The notes beneath the pieces were generated by a model. That model was given only the letters and a program-made list of their open reading frames with translations. It was not told where the DNA came from and did not search any database. This document shows positions 19,473 through 30,304 of a stretch of 34,004 nt of DNA, in pieces. Position 1 is the first letter of the stretch. Each line of letters starts with the position of its first letter. The position numbers and the translations under genes were made by a program. The stretch is from an uncultured Gammaproteobacteria bacterium (GTDB lineage: Bacteria; Pseudomonadota; Gammaproteobacteria; GCA-001735895): the NCBI GenBank assembly GCA_937984095.1, contig CALJYH010000046.1, forward strand, positions 1 to 34,004. Reading direction: 5' to 3'.

Positions 19473-20815
19473 TGTTAAGCGTGAACCAGCAAAAGACAGT
19501 ACTGCAAGATATCAACTACCTGGTAGTAGGGCTCGGGGTAACCGGATACTCGGTTGCGCGCTATTTGCTTGGGCATGGGTACCGATGCAGGATCCAGGAT
19601 ACGCGTGAACTGCCGCCTTTTCTGGGTAAACTAATTGCCGAGTTCGACGAGATTGATTTTAGAGCTCAGGCACTCGATATCGACCTGATCGGATGGGCCG
19701 ATGCGCTGGTGGTCAGTCCCGGGATATCGATTCGGCAGGAAGCAATCCAGCAGGCCCTTGATCTCGGAAAGGTAGTGCTCGGCGATATCGAGTTGTTTGC
19801 AGGTTTGGTAGACAAGCCTGTTATCGCGATCACCGGTTCCAATGGAAAGAGCACGGTTACGACCCTGGTCGGCGAAATGATCAGGCGTGACGATAAGGCA
19901 GTTGCTGTCGGTGGCAACATCGGTACTGCTGCGCTGGATTTGCTTGAACAGAATCCTGATTTCTACGTGTTGGAGCTGTCGAGCTATCAACTCGAAACGA
20001 CAACTTCGCTGCAACCCCGGGTTTCTGCCCTGCTTAATCTCTGTGAAGACCATCTCGATCGTTACGCGGGATACCCCGAGTATATCCAGGCCAAATTAAG
20101 TATTTATGATAACGCCAGTGTGTGCGTCAGCAATCTAGATGATGAAGTAACGCGGCATGACGCCCGGGATATCTGTTTTAGCCTGAACCCTGACTCGGAT
20201 GCCGAATTCAGGTTGCTTGAGAAAGATGGGCACTGGCTGGCACATCGTGATGAGTGCTGGATAAACGTTAACGATATCAAGTTGAGCGGGCGCCATAACT
20301 GGGCCAACTGCCTGGCAGCAATGGCGATCGCGCATAGCGTTGGCATCTCCAGAAAGGCCATAGTTACTGCAATGGAAGAGTTTGCTGGCATTCCCCATCG
20401 CGGCCAGTGGGTTGCTGAAATCGATGGCGTCGAATGGATCAATGATTCCAAGGCAACCAATATTGGCGCCGCCCAGGCGTCGATCGAAGGACGCGAACGC
20501 CCGGTTATATTGATAGCCGGTGGCCAGTCGAAGGGTGCCGATATGGCGATCATGTCGGAGACGATAAGAGCAAAAGTCAAGCTGGCATTATTGCTTGGAG
20601 AGGATGCTTCTCTGCTGCAACAAGCCTGGCAGGACGTGACCCGAATCGAGCGGGTTCGCGATATGCAGGCAGCCGTGCAGCGCGCTCACGAGATCGCCAG
20701 GAGTGGCGATTGCGTGCTGCTGGCACCAGCCTGTGCGAGCTTTGACATGTACCCGAAATTTGAAGCGCGCGGAGACGATTTCATGCGGCGTGTTAAGGAG
20801 TTGAGCGATGACTAG
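19472..20815 (+). CDS. murD: UDP-MurNAc-L-Ala:D-Glu ligase MurD
   Basis: VVGLGVTGYSVARYL; AITGSNGKSTVTTLVGEM; LELSSYQLE; INDSKATN. Confidence 0.97.
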   Translation: MLSVNQQKTVLQDINYLVVGLGVTGYSVARYLLGHGYRCRIQDTRELPPFLGKLIAEFDEIDFRAQALDIDLIGWADALVVSPGISIRQEAIQQALDLGKVVLGDIELFAGLVDKPVIAITGSNGKSTVTTLVGEMIRRDDKAVAVGGNIGTAALDLLEQNPDFYVLELSSYQLETTTSLQPRVSALLNLCEDHLDRYAGYPEYIQAKLSIYDNASVCVSNLDDEVTRHDARDICFSLNPDSDAEFRLLEKDGHWLAHRDECWINVNDIKLSGRHNWANCLAAMAIAHSVGISRKAIVTAMEEFAGIPHRGQWVAEIDGVEWINDSKATNIGAAQASIEGRERPVILIAGGQSKGADMAIMSETIRAKVKLALLLGEDASLLQQAWQDVTRIERVRDMQAAVQRAHEIARSGDCVLLAPACASFDMYPKFEARGDDFMRRVKELSDD

Positions 20816-22007
20816 TCAGGCAATCAGAAGTAACAACGCAGCTGTAAAACCTGGGTTTGATCTAGCACCGGAATATGACCGTGTCACGATGTTGCTCTAC
20901 GTGACGCTGATCAGCATCGGTCTGGTGATGGTGGCTTCGGCATCGATCGGCATTGCGGATCAGCAAAACCACGATCCGTTCTATTTTGCCAAGCGCCAGT
21001 TTTTACGAATTTTACTGAGCATCGCCCTGATGTGGTTTGCCTGCAAAATCCCGCTCGAGGTGTGGAAGAAAAATGGCATGGTGCTGATGCTGGGCTCGAT
21101 TATTCTGCTTGCCTGCGTATTGATTCCTGGAGTCGGTCATACTGTTAACGGGAGTACGCGCTGGCTTAATTTTGGTGTGTTTACGTTCCAGGTCTCGGAA
21201 GTCGCCAAACTATTTCTCGTTATTTACCTCAGTGGCTACCTGGTTCGGCGCAGCGAAGAAGTGCAAACCAATACCATGGGATTTATCAAACCGATGCTGA
21301 TTCTCGCGATGGCGAGTGGCTTACTGGTGCTGGAGCCCGATTTTGGCGCAGCCGCGGTGCTGCTGATGACCGGGCTCGGATTGATGTTTCTCGGTGGCGT
21401 GCGCTTTGGGCAATTCATTCTGTTCGTCATTGGTACGCTTTGTATTATGGGCCTGCTGGCAGTTTCCTCGCCTTATCGGCTCGCACGTATCACATCGTTT
21501 ATCGATCCATGGGCCGACCCCTTCAACAGCGGTTTTCAATTGACACAATCTCTAATCGCAATCGGCAGTGGAGGTTGGTTCGGAACGGGTCTCGGCGGCA
21601 GTATCCAGAAGCTGTTTTACCTGCCCGAGGCGCATACCGATTTTATGTTTGCAATTTTTGCCGAAGAATTCGGCGTTGTCGGACAGGTCTTTTTGATCAG
21701 CTTGTTTGCCCTGCTCGCGCTGCGTTGTTTTTCGATTGCTAAAATGGCGTTGCTTAAACAAAAGGCATTTGGTGCCTACCTGGCCTACGGGGTCGGGCTG
21801 CTGATTACGCTACAGGCGGCGATAAATATCGGTGTCAATATGGGTGCCTTGCCGACCAAAGGATTGACCTTACCTTTTATCAGTTACGGAGGTAACTCCA
21901 TTCTGAGCATGTCTTTTGCGGTGGGGCTGGTGTTGCGGGTCTACTACGAATGCCGGGTTGGTGAAAGTGGCAAGAAGCAGCGCCGGCGAGCGATGGACCG
22001 CCCATGA
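20808..22007 (+). CDS. ftsW: Peptidoglycan glycosyltransferase FtsW (SEDS family)
   Basis: Polytopic; NGSTRWLNFGVFTFQVSEVAKL; LPEAHTDFMFAIFAEEFG; LPFISYGGNSI. Confidence 0.97.
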   Translation: MTSQAIRSNNAAVKPGFDLAPEYDRVTMLLYVTLISIGLVMVASASIGIADQQNHDPFYFAKRQFLRILLSIALMWFACKIPLEVWKKNGMVLMLGSIILLACVLIPGVGHTVNGSTRWLNFGVFTFQVSEVAKLFLVIYLSGYLVRRSEEVQTNTMGFIKPMLILAMASGLLVLEPDFGAAAVLLMTGLGLMFLGGVRFGQFILFVIGTLCIMGLLAVSSPYRLARITSFIDPWADPFNSGFQLTQSLIAIGSGGWFGTGLGGSIQKLFYLPEAHTDFMFAIFAEEFGVVGQVFLISLFALLALRCFSIAKMALLKQKAFGAYLAYGVGLLITLQAAINIGVNMGALPTKGLTLPFISYGGNSILSMSFAVGLVLRVYYECRVGESGKKQRRRAMDRP

Positions 22008-23098
22008 GCCAGGGTTTGCAAAAACCGATCCTGGTGATGGCGGGTGGTACCGGGGGCCATGTTTTCCCGGCGCTGGCAGTAGCCGAAAACCTGCGCCAGC
22101 GCGGGGAAAGTATTATCTGGCTGGGTACCCGCTCCGGCATCGAGGCACGGGTCGTGCCAGCGGCAGACTTCGCGATTGAGTGGCTGAACGTGCAGGGGTT
22201 ACGCGGCAAGGGAATGATGACACTTATCCTGGCGCCTTTTCGATTGCTGCGTGCATGCTGGCAAGCGTTGTGGCTTATGCGCCGTATTCGACCAAAGGCG
22301 GTGCTGGGTATGGGTGGATTTGTATCCGGGCCGGGTGGTTTGATGGCCTGGTTACTTAATATTCCCCTGTTTCTGCATGAACAGAATTCGATTATCGGTT
22401 TGACTAATCGAATTCTGAGCCGCTTTGCAACCCGTAACTACGCGGCCTTCCCGAATGTCGCCAGTTCGGTCCCGCGTTGCGAGTGCATTGGTAACCCGGT
22501 ACGCGCCAGCCTGGCCGAGCTGGAGGAACCGGGTGTACGACTGCAGGCGAGAATCGATGCGCCGATGCAGTTGCTGGTCATCGGCGGTAGTCTGGGGGCT
22601 ATCGCATTAAACCGCATTCTGCCGCAGGCGATCGCCTGTCTCGATCGTGACCAGCGTCCACGGGTCAAGCATCAATGTGGTGACAAGCATTTACAACACT
22701 GTCAGCAAAACTATCTCGATGCCGGTGTCGATGCTGAAGTGATTAGCTTTATCGAAGATATGCAACAAGCCTATAGCTGGGCAGACCTGGTGGTGTGTCG
22801 GGCCGGGGCCCTGACGATTGCGGAACTAACCGCGGTCGGTTTGGCATCCTTACTGATTCCGTTCCCTTATGCGGTCGATAACCACCAGTACCACAATGCG
22901 CGTTTCCTGGAACAAAACGGAGCGGCACAAATTCTCCCGGAAGCGGATTTAAGCGCTGAAAACCTGGCGCTCAAGTTAAAGTTCTTTCAACAGAATCGGC
23001 GCGCACTGGTGGAGATGGCGATCAATGCCCGCGCCCAGTTCAAATCCGACGCGGCCGACCGCCTGGCTACAGGGATACTGGCGGGAGCGATGTCATGA
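22004..23098 (+). CDS. murG: UDP-GlcNAc transferase MurG
   Basis: ILVMAGGTGGHVFPALAVAENL; GGSLGA; VVCRAGALTIAELTAVGLASLLIPFP. Confidence 0.98.
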   Translation: MSQGLQKPILVMAGGTGGHVFPALAVAENLRQRGESIIWLGTRSGIEARVVPAADFAIEWLNVQGLRGKGMMTLILAPFRLLRACWQALWLMRRIRPKAVLGMGGFVSGPGGLMAWLLNIPLFLHEQNSIIGLTNRILSRFATRNYAAFPNVASSVPRCECIGNPVRASLAELEEPGVRLQARIDAPMQLLVIGGSLGAIALNRILPQAIACLDRDQRPRVKHQCGDKHLQHCQQNYLDAGVDAEVISFIEDMQQAYSWADLVVCRAGALTIAELTAVGLASLLIPFPYAVDNHQYHNARFLEQNGAAQILPEADLSAENLALKLKFFQQNRRALVEMAINARAQFKSDAADRLATGILAGAMS

Positions 23099-24522
23099 CA
23101 GTGAGTTCAAAGCACTTCATGCGGCGCATTCGCAACATTCATTTCATCGGCATCGGTGGTGCTGGAATGAGTGGTATTGCCGAGGTGTTTCATAACCTGA
23201 ATTATCACATCAGTGGCTCGGATATCGCCGACAACGCTATGGTCAGGCATTTGCGTGATGTTGGTATCGATATCGCCATCGGGCATCGCAGTGAAAACGT
23301 CGCCGAAGCCCATGTCGTCGTGGTTTCTAGCGCAATTGATGACGACAATCCAGAAATCGAGGCCGCACGCGAAATGCGTATTCCGGTCGTCAGGCGTGCC
23401 GAAATGCTGGCCGAACTGATGCGCTTCCGGCGTGGCATCGCGGTTGCAGGTACTCACGGAAAAACCACCACCACCAGCCTCGTGGCGAGTGTGCTCGCTC
23501 GGGGCGACATCGATCCAACTTATGTGATAGGTGGCAAGCTGATTAGTTCTGGCAGTCATGCCCGGCTAGGCCTGAGCGATTATCTGGTTGCCGAAGCCGA
23601 TGAAAGTGATGCTTCGTTTCTCTACCTGCAGCCAATGATGTCGATTGTTACCAATATCGATAATGATCATCTTTCAACTTATGAAGGCGACTTCGAACGA
23701 CTCAAACAGGCCTTTATCGAGTTTCTGCATCACCTGCCTTTTTATGGACTTGCCGTACTGTGCCTTGATGATCAGGTGGTACGCGAAATAATGGGTGACA
23801 TTGCGCGCCCGGTCCTGACCTATGGTGAGTCCGAAGATGCCGATGTCCATATTACCGATATTGTCGCCAAAGGTGCCAGAACCTGCTTCAGTGTCAGGCT
23901 TCCCGACGAGCCTGAGTTGCTGAATATCGAACTCAACCTGACTGGTAAACACAACGTGCTAAACGCTACCGCGGCAATCAGTATTGCCTGGGAGCTGGGA
24001 GTCTCGCCGGCGGCAATTGTTGAGGCACTGGCCGATTTCTCCGGAATTGGTCGGCGCTGCGAGATTAGCGAAAACCTGCAGGTTGCCAACGGCAGGATCA
24101 TGCACATTGATGATTATGGGCATCATCCCAACGAAATTGCCGCAACCCTGGCCGGGATTCGCGCCGCCTGGCCGGAGAAAAGACTCACTGTGTTGTTTCA
24201 GCCACATCGGTTTACCCGTACGCGTGACCTGTTCGAAGATTTTACCCAGGTGCTGGCCGACGTCGATCAATTGATCTTGCTCGAGGTGTATCCCGCAGGT
24301 GAAGCCCATATCAAGGATGCCGACGGACGCGCACTGGCGCGTTCAATTCGAAATCGGGGCAAGGTCGATCCGGTATTCGTAGAGGAACTGGAAGGCCTCG
24401 ACGAAGTAGTCGACAAGATTTTGCAGGATGAAGATATATTCCTGACCCTGGGTGCCGGGAGTATCGGTGCCTGGGCGGCGGAGTTTCTGGCGCAACATCA
24501 GCCAGCAGGGAAGGGAAAATGA
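23095..24522 (+). CDS. murC: UDP-MurNAc:L-Ala ligase MurC
   Basis: IHFIGIGGAGMSGIAEV; VAGTHGKTTTTSLV; EADESDASFL; DDYGHHPNEIAATL. Confidence 0.98.
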   Translation: MTVSSKHFMRRIRNIHFIGIGGAGMSGIAEVFHNLNYHISGSDIADNAMVRHLRDVGIDIAIGHRSENVAEAHVVVVSSAIDDDNPEIEAAREMRIPVVRRAEMLAELMRFRRGIAVAGTHGKTTTTSLVASVLARGDIDPTYVIGGKLISSGSHARLGLSDYLVAEADESDASFLYLQPMMSIVTNIDNDHLSTYEGDFERLKQAFIEFLHHLPFYGLAVLCLDDQVVREIMGDIARPVLTYGESEDADVHITDIVAKGARTCFSVRLPDEPELLNIELNLTGKHNVLNATAAISIAWELGVSPAAIVEALADFSGIGRRCEISENLQVANGRIMHIDDYGHHPNEIAATLAGIRAAWPEKRLTVLFQPHRFTRTRDLFEDFTQVLADVDQLILLEVYPAGEAHIKDADGRALARSIRNRGKVDPVFVEELEGLDEVVDKILQDEDIFLTLGAGSIGAWAAEFLAQHQPAGKGK

Positions 24523-25412
24523 ACGTGGCTAGTAACCATTCTATCAAAGGTAAATTGATGTTTGACGAACCCATGTCAAAGCACACTAGCTGGCGCCTGG
24601 GTGGACCCGCGGATCGTTACTACATTCCCGCCGATTTGCAGGATCTGCAGAATTTTCTGGCGGGACTCGAACTGGACATCGATATTCTCTGGATCGGTCT
24701 TGGCAGTAACCTGTTGGTACGTGATGGTGGTTTCCGTGGACAGGTGATCGCGCCACTAAATTCTCTGAGAGAAATACGCCTGGATCCAGACGAACTCCTC
24801 TATGTCGAGAGTGGAGTCAGCTGCGCCAAACTCGCCAAGTTCTGCCAGAAACAGGGACTCGATGGCGCTGATTTCTTTGCCGGAATTCCTGGTACGATCG
24901 GTGGCGCTCTAGCGATGAACGCGGGCGCGTTTGGTGGTGAAACCTGGGCCATGGTAGAGCAGGTAGTCATGATTGACCGAGCAGGAAACCTGATCGAACG
25001 GAGTCCTGCTGAATTTGAAGTGAACTATCGGCACGTCTGCTTGCCGCGACAGGAATGGTTTGCCGCAGGACGGTTTCGTCTGGCAGCAAGAACGCCGGGT
25101 GTGCCTTCCAACATCCGTCAGTTGTTGCAGCAGCGTAATGCCACGCAACCCATTGGTCTGCCTTCCTGCGGCTCGGTTTTCAAGAATCCAGAGGGAAAGC
25201 ATGCCGCACAGCTAATCGAAGCAGCGGGCCTCAAGGGTTATTGCCTGGGCAGCGCCTGCGTCTCGGATAAGCATGCCAACTTTATCATCAGTAATAGCGA
25301 CACCACGGCGAGCGATGTCGAGGCACTGATCGAGCATATTCGTGACACTGTAGCGTCTCAATTTGGCGTCAGTCTCGAGCCTGAAGTTCATATCGTGGGG
25401 GAAGCCCTGTGA
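24519..25412 (+). CDS. murB: UDP-N-acetylenolpyruvoylglucosamine reductase MurB
   Basis: KHTSWRLGGPADRYYIP; GLGSNLLVRDGGF; GIPGTIGGALAMNAGAFGGE; GSVFKNPEGKHAAQLIEAAGLKG. Confidence 0.97.
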   Translation: MNVASNHSIKGKLMFDEPMSKHTSWRLGGPADRYYIPADLQDLQNFLAGLELDIDILWIGLGSNLLVRDGGFRGQVIAPLNSLREIRLDPDELLYVESGVSCAKLAKFCQKQGLDGADFFAGIPGTIGGALAMNAGAFGGETWAMVEQVVMIDRAGNLIERSPAEFEVNYRHVCLPRQEWFAAGRFRLAARTPGVPSNIRQLLQQRNATQPIGLPSCGSVFKNPEGKHAAQLIEAAGLKGYCLGSACVSDKHANFIISNSDTTASDVEALIEHIRDTVASQFGVSLEPEVHIVGEAL

Positions 25413-26368
25413 GCATTGTGCTGCAAAAGCCGTCGCCGGACACAGCTGCAAAATGCGGCCGGGTGGCGGTTCTAATGGGCGGGCAATCTGCCGAGCGTGA
25501 GGTTTCGCTCAAAAGTGGCAACGCTGTTTACCAGGCCTTGCTTGCCGCCGGCGTCGATGCATTTCCAGTTGATTTACAGGCGCATGCTTTCCACCAGCTT
25601 GCAGATCTTGAGGCTGATCGTGTTTTTAATGTACTGCATGGTCGTGGCGGTGAGGATGGCACCATTCGAGCGCTACTCGATTTTCTCGACATACCCAGCA
25701 CCGGAAGCGGCGTATGTGCGGCTGCGTTAACCATGGACAAGGTCCTGACCAAAAAGGTGATTCGCTGCAGTGGTATTCCAACTCCGGATTTTATCGAACT
25801 GCGCAATGAAGCCGATTGTGAGCGTTTGCTTGGCGATCTGGGCTTACCGGTGTTTGTAAAACCTGTGCTGGAAGGGTCAAGCATCGGCATGACGCCAGTG
25901 CATCATGAAAGCGAATTGTTATCCGCCTGGAAATCCGCCCGAAGTTTTGGAGCTGTTTTCGCCGAGCAATTCATCGATGGTACTGAATACACCGCCGGAT
26001 TTATTGGCGGGGAAGTTATGCCTCTGATCAAGCTGGAGACGCCGCACGAATTTTACGATTACGATGCCAAGTATTTAGCCGATGACACTATTTATACCTG
26101 CCCCAGCGACCTCGATGATGACAGCGTCGCCGCGATTAATGAAATGGTACTCGAGACTATTCGCGCCACCGGAGTATCTGACTGGGGCAGGGTGGACTTG
26201 ATGATGGATAAGGAGCAACGACCCTGGGTGATCGAGGTCAATACGGTACCCGGAATGACTGATCATAGCCTGATTCCAATGGCCGGCAGGGCCGCCGGAC
26301 TGGAAATGCCTGAACTGGTTGTAAAGATCCTCGAAGCAACGCTGGCAGGAGATGATAGCAATGGCTAA
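25409..26368 (+). CDS. ddl: D-alanine--D-alanine ligase Ddl
   Basis: GRVAVLMGGQSAEREVSLKSG; VFVKPVLEGSSIGM; WVIEVNTVPGMTDHSLIPMA. Confidence 0.97.
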   Translation: MSIVLQKPSPDTAAKCGRVAVLMGGQSAEREVSLKSGNAVYQALLAAGVDAFPVDLQAHAFHQLADLEADRVFNVLHGRGGEDGTIRALLDFLDIPSTGSGVCAAALTMDKVLTKKVIRCSGIPTPDFIELRNEADCERLLGDLGLPVFVKPVLEGSSIGMTPVHHESELLSAWKSARSFGAVFAEQFIDGTEYTAGFIGGEVMPLIKLETPHEFYDYDAKYLADDTIYTCPSDLDDDSVAAINEMVLETIRATGVSDWGRVDLMMDKEQRPWVIEVNTVPGMTDHSLIPMAGRAAGLEMPELVVKILEATLAGDDSNG

Positions 26369-27158
26369 GGTCCGCAAGCAGAGTAACCAGGCAAAACGCA
26401 ATACGCCGGCATCGACGTCAAAGTCATTCCAGTGGCGTAAATCTTATAACTGGGTATTTTTATTATTGCCACTGAGCCTCGGGGGCGTTTATCTCAGCCA
26501 GGCAGAACAGCTACTTCCAATTCGAACGATACAGCTCTCCGGGACCTTTGAAAACCTGGAGCAACAGGAGGTTGAGTCGACTTTGCAACAGTACCTTGGC
26601 CAGGGATTCTTTTCATTTGATATCCACCACCTGCAGCAAACCCTGCATGAAAATTCATGGACAGAGCTGGTCTCGGTACGCAGGATTTGGCCTGACAAAT
26701 TGAGGATCATGATCAAGGAAAAAAAGCCGGTGGCTCGCTGGGATGAACAACACCTGCTGAGTGATTCGGCCAGTGTTTATCTGGCGGATACAGGGGCTTT
26801 CAGCCATCTGCCGATCGTCCATGCGGCCAACCATCCCCCCGCCTGGGTATTGCAACAGTTTTATCGCCTGCAAACCCGATTCAACAGTGTCGATGAGCGT
26901 TTGATGGCGCTGCAGGTAGATAGCCGCGGCGCACTCGACGTTGAATTGATCAATGGTTTGAAAATCAAACTGGGGCGGAAAGATATCGATCACAAGATCG
27001 ACCGCCTGGTCAGCATTTACATGCAGCAAATCCTGCCCCGGCGTGAGCAGATCCAACGACTGGATTTACGTTACAGCAATGGTTTCGCTGTAGCCTGGAA
27101 AAAGGAAGCCCTACAGGGCAGCGACAAAGCATCAATCTGGAGTAATGGTAATGTCTAA
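26361..27158 (+). CDS. ftsQ: Cell division protein FtsQ
   Basis: N-terminal TM, POTRA-like region (LLPIRTIQLSGTFENL), FtsQ family position between ddl and ftsA. Start at 26361 or 26352. Confidence 0.93.
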   Translation: MAKVRKQSNQAKRNTPASTSKSFQWRKSYNWVFLLLPLSLGGVYLSQAEQLLPIRTIQLSGTFENLEQQEVESTLQQYLGQGFFSFDIHHLQQTLHENSWTELVSVRRIWPDKLRIMIKEKKPVARWDEQHLLSDSASVYLADTGAFSHLPIVHAANHPPAWVLQQFYRLQTRFNSVDERLMALQVDSRGALDVELINGLKIKLGRKDIDHKIDRLVSIYMQQILPRREQIQRLDLRYSNGFAVAWKKEALQGSDKASIWSNGNV

Positions 27159-28386
27159 AAAGACATCGGGAAACCTGATCGTAGGTCTTGATATCGGAAC
27201 CTCAAAGGTGGTTGCGATCGTGGGCGAAGTCACGGTCGAGGGCGATATCGATATCATCGGAATCGGTACGCAACCCTCGCGCGGTTTAAAGAAAGGCGTT
27301 GTAGTCAACATCGAATCAACCGTGCAGTCGATTCAACGCGCGGTGGAAGAAGCAGAATTGATGGCAGGCTGTCAGATCCGCTCCGTATACGCGGGCATTG
27401 CCGGCAGTCATGTTCGCAGTATCAATTCGCATGGCATCGTTGCGATCAAGGAAAAAGAAGTTACTCCGGCAGATGTTGCCCGCGTTATCGATGCCGCCAA
27501 GGCGGTAGCCATTCCGGCTGATCAACGAATTCTGCACGTGTTGCCGCAGGAATTTGTAATCGATAGTTCCGAAGGAATTCGCGATCCGATCAGCATGTCT
27601 GGAGTGCGGCTCGAGGCCAAGGTGCATCTGGTCACCGGCGCGGTGAGTGCAGCACAAAATATTATCAAGTGTGTGCGTCGATGTGGCCTTGAGGTCGACG
27701 ATGTAATTCTGGAGCAGCTGGCCTCCGCCAGCTCGGTATTGACCGACGATGAAAAGGAACTGGGTGTGTGCCTGGTCGATATCGGCGGGGGCACCACCGA
27801 TATCGCGGTGTTTTCGGACGGTGCGATTCGCCATACCGCGGTCATCCCGATCGCCGGGGACCAGGTCACCAACGATATTGCGGTGGCGTTACGTACGCCA
27901 ACCCAGTATGCCAACGATTTGAAGGTCAAGTATGCCTGCGCCTTGCGTCAGCTGGCGGCGGATAACGAAACCATCGAGGTTCCCAGCGTTGGTGATCGCG
28001 AACCCCGACGCCTGGCCCGGCAAACCCTGGCAGAGGTGGTGGAGCCGCGTTACGAGGAATTATTAAGCCTGGTGCAGGCGGAATTACGCCGCAGTGGGTT
28101 CGAAGAGATATGTGCCGCCGGGGTCGTGTTGACCGGGGGCAGTTCGAAAATGGAAGGTGCAATTGAACTGGCGGAAGAGATTTTCCATATGCCGGTTCGA
28201 CTGGGCTATCCACAGTATGTATCGGGATTGGTCGATGTGGTACGCAACCCGATTCATGCGACAGGTGTTGGATTGTTGCTGTTTGGAAACAGGCAACAAT
28301 CCGGCTTGTCCGGTTATCAACTGGACGATCACAATGAAGCCGGTGTTTTGGCGAGAATGAAAAGCTGGTTTCAGGGTAATTTTTAA
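27145..28386 (+). CDS. ftsA: Cell division protein FtsA
   Basis: NLIVGLDIGTSKVVAIVGEV; GVCLVDIGGGTTDIAVF; VVLTGGSSKMEGAIELAEEIF. Start 27145 or 27151. Confidence 0.97.
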   Translation: MVMSKKTSGNLIVGLDIGTSKVVAIVGEVTVEGDIDIIGIGTQPSRGLKKGVVVNIESTVQSIQRAVEEAELMAGCQIRSVYAGIAGSHVRSINSHGIVAIKEKEVTPADVARVIDAAKAVAIPADQRILHVLPQEFVIDSSEGIRDPISMSGVRLEAKVHLVTGAVSAAQNIIKCVRRCGLEVDDVILEQLASASSVLTDDEKELGVCLVDIGGGTTDIAVFSDGAIRHTAVIPIAGDQVTNDIAVALRTPTQYANDLKVKYACALRQLAADNETIEVPSVGDREPRRLARQTLAEVVEPRYEELLSLVQAELRRSGFEEICAAGVVLTGGSSKMEGAIELAEEIFHMPVRLGYPQYVSGLVDVVRNPIHATGVGLLLFGNRQQSGLSGYQLDDHNEAGVLARMKSWFQGNF

Positions 28387-28407
28387 ATAACGCAAGAGGA
28401 CTAAAAA

Positions 28408-29556
28408 ATGTTTGAACTGATGGATTCACACTCCAAAGACCCGGTTATCAAAGTCATAGGTGTCGGTGGAGGCGGCGGTAACGCCGTCCAGCACATGGTT
28501 TCGGCGGGTATTGAAGGCGTCGAATACATGTGTGTTAACACCGACGTACAGGCACTCAAGAAGATGGATGTGCGAACGTCAATGCAAATTGGCGCTAGCA
28601 TTACCAAGGGACTCGGCGCTGGTGCCGATCCCGGTATTGGCAGGCAGGCTGCGCTTGAAGATCGCGAGCGTATCCAGGAAATGATCGAGGGTTCCAATAT
28701 GCTCTTTGTCACCGCTGGAATGGGCGGCGGCACGGGCACCGGGGCGGCGCCGGTTATCGCCCAGATTGCCAAGGAAATGGGAATCCTGACGGTTGCCGTG
28801 GTAACCAAACCCTTCGGATTTGAACGTACCAAGCGGATGTCTCAGGCCGATGTGGGGATCAAGGAGCTTTCCATCGTGGTCGATTCATTGATTACGATTC
28901 CGAATGACAAGCTAATGCCTGTGTTGGGTAAGCAGACATCGTTGCTGGAAGTGTTCGGAAAGGCGAACGACGTATTGCGCGGAGCGGTGCAGGGTATTGC
29001 CGAGTTAATAACCTGCCCGGGTTTGATCAACGTTGACTTTGCGGATGTACGTACGGTTATGTCAGAAATGGGTATGGCGATGATGGGCACGGGGTCTGCC
29101 ACGGGCGATAATCGCGCCAAGGAAGCGGCCATGGCGGCTATCGCGTCACCGCTGCTCGAGGATATCAATATATCTGGCGCGCAGGGGATCCTGGTTAATG
29201 TCACTGCAGGCCTGGATCTTGCGATTGGAGAGCTCGACGATGTTGGTACCGCCATAACAGAACTGGCATCGACTGACGCCAACGTCGTCGTCGGCACCGT
29301 GATCGATTCGAATATGAATGATGGCGAGTTGCGAGTCACCATGGTCGCGACGGGGCTTGGTGCGGATAAGGTTCTTGCCGAAATGCCGGTTTCCGCGATT
29401 CAGCCAGAAAGCAATGGCGAGGTCGATTACAAGAAGCTGGAACGACCGACTGCGATTCGCAAGAAAATTGTGGGTGATAGTGTCGAGATGCCCGAAGACA
29501 AGGAAAGCATGGAATACCTGGAAATTCCGGCATTTCTGCGACGCCAGGCAGATTGA
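28408..29556 (+). CDS. ftsZ: Cell division protein FtsZ
   Basis: [52 protein letters not shown]-terminal [12 protein letters not shown]. Confidence 0.98.
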   Translation: MFELMDSHSKDPVIKVIGVGGGGGNAVQHMVSAGIEGVEYMCVNTDVQALKKMDVRTSMQIGASITKGLGAGADPGIGRQAALEDRERIQEMIEGSNMLFVTAGMGGGTGTGAAPVIAQIAKEMGILTVAVVTKPFGFERTKRMSQADVGIKELSIVVDSLITIPNDKLMPVLGKQTSLLEVFGKANDVLRGAVQGIAELITCPGLINVDFADVRTVMSEMGMAMMGTGSATGDNRAKEAAMAAIASPLLEDINISGAQGILVNVTAGLDLAIGELDDVGTAITELASTDANVVVGTVIDSNMNDGELRVTMVATGLGADKVLAEMPVSAIQPESNGEVDYKKLERPTAIRKKIVGDSVEMPEDKESMEYLEIPAFLRRQAD

Positions 29557-30239
29557 ACGGCAATTCCTCTTGCCAGGAGATGGGTTCAGGGACGAACCAC
29601 TCCATGCTCCTTTCCGAAAACGCTCTCGTTATGAGCGATACGGTTTCGCTACCTGCACAGCTACTTGTGGCCGAAGGCTCCTATTTCAAATGTTTTCGAC
29701 ATCCGACCAAAGCGTATTATTGCATTAAGATTTTGCGCCCGGAACATGATCCGGGTTATTTCCGGCGTCGCGTAAATTATTTCTCGAGGCTGCAACGACG
29801 CGGAATATATATGGAACATATCGCTGCATTTCATGGACTGATTGATACCAGTCTGGGCAAAGGTGCGATCTTTGAAATGGTACTGGATGACGACAAGCGG
29901 ATATCAAAATCGCTGGACTATTATCTGGCGCAAAATGATAGACGTTTTAATAGCTGGGTCATTGAACAGATAGGGGCCTTGAAACAGTGCCTCTATGACC
30001 AGTGGGTTACCTGTTACGATCTGAATCCGACTAATATTCTGGTTCAGCGCCTTGGCTTCGACGAGTTTCGCCTGGTTGTGATAGATGGCATCGGTCATAA
30101 CCAGTTTATTCCACTGGCTAGCTATAGCAGGATACTGGCACGTAAAAAACTAATGCGGGTCTGGAACAGACGCTATCAGCAATGGTATGCCGCCTACCCA
30201 GCCGTACTCAGATGCTTAAAACCATACCTGATGGCCTGA
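29553..30239 (+). CDS. YrbL-like kinase-fold protein (PhoP-regulatory-network YrbL family)
   Basis: VAEGSYFKCFRHPTKAYYCIKILRP; catalytic-loop-like CYDLNPTNILV; metal-binding-like VVIDGIG. The longest ORF starts at a TTG overlapping the ftsZ stop; the true start may be an internal ATG (29580, 29604 or 29631). Confidence 0.75.
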   Translation: MNGNSSCQEMGSGTNHSMLLSENALVMSDTVSLPAQLLVAEGSYFKCFRHPTKAYYCIKILRPEHDPGYFRRRVNYFSRLQRRGIYMEHIAAFHGLIDTSLGKGAIFEMVLDDDKRISKSLDYYLAQNDRRFNSWVIEQIGALKQCLYDQWVTCYDLNPTNILVQRLGFDEFRLVVIDGIGHNQFIPLASYSRILARKKLMRVWNRRYQQWYAAYPAVLRCLKPYLMA

Positions 30240-30304
30240 CGCCAGGTAGCGTTTGCCGATTGAATTTTCTGGATTTCCCGAAACGCCTGCCGCTCGGTTA
30301 CTAA

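Noticed and set aside
12586-29556. Series of 4- to 14-nt gene overlaps in the dcw cluster as a novel feature
   Set aside because: Tight overlaps are normal for the dcw operon in gammaproteobacteria.
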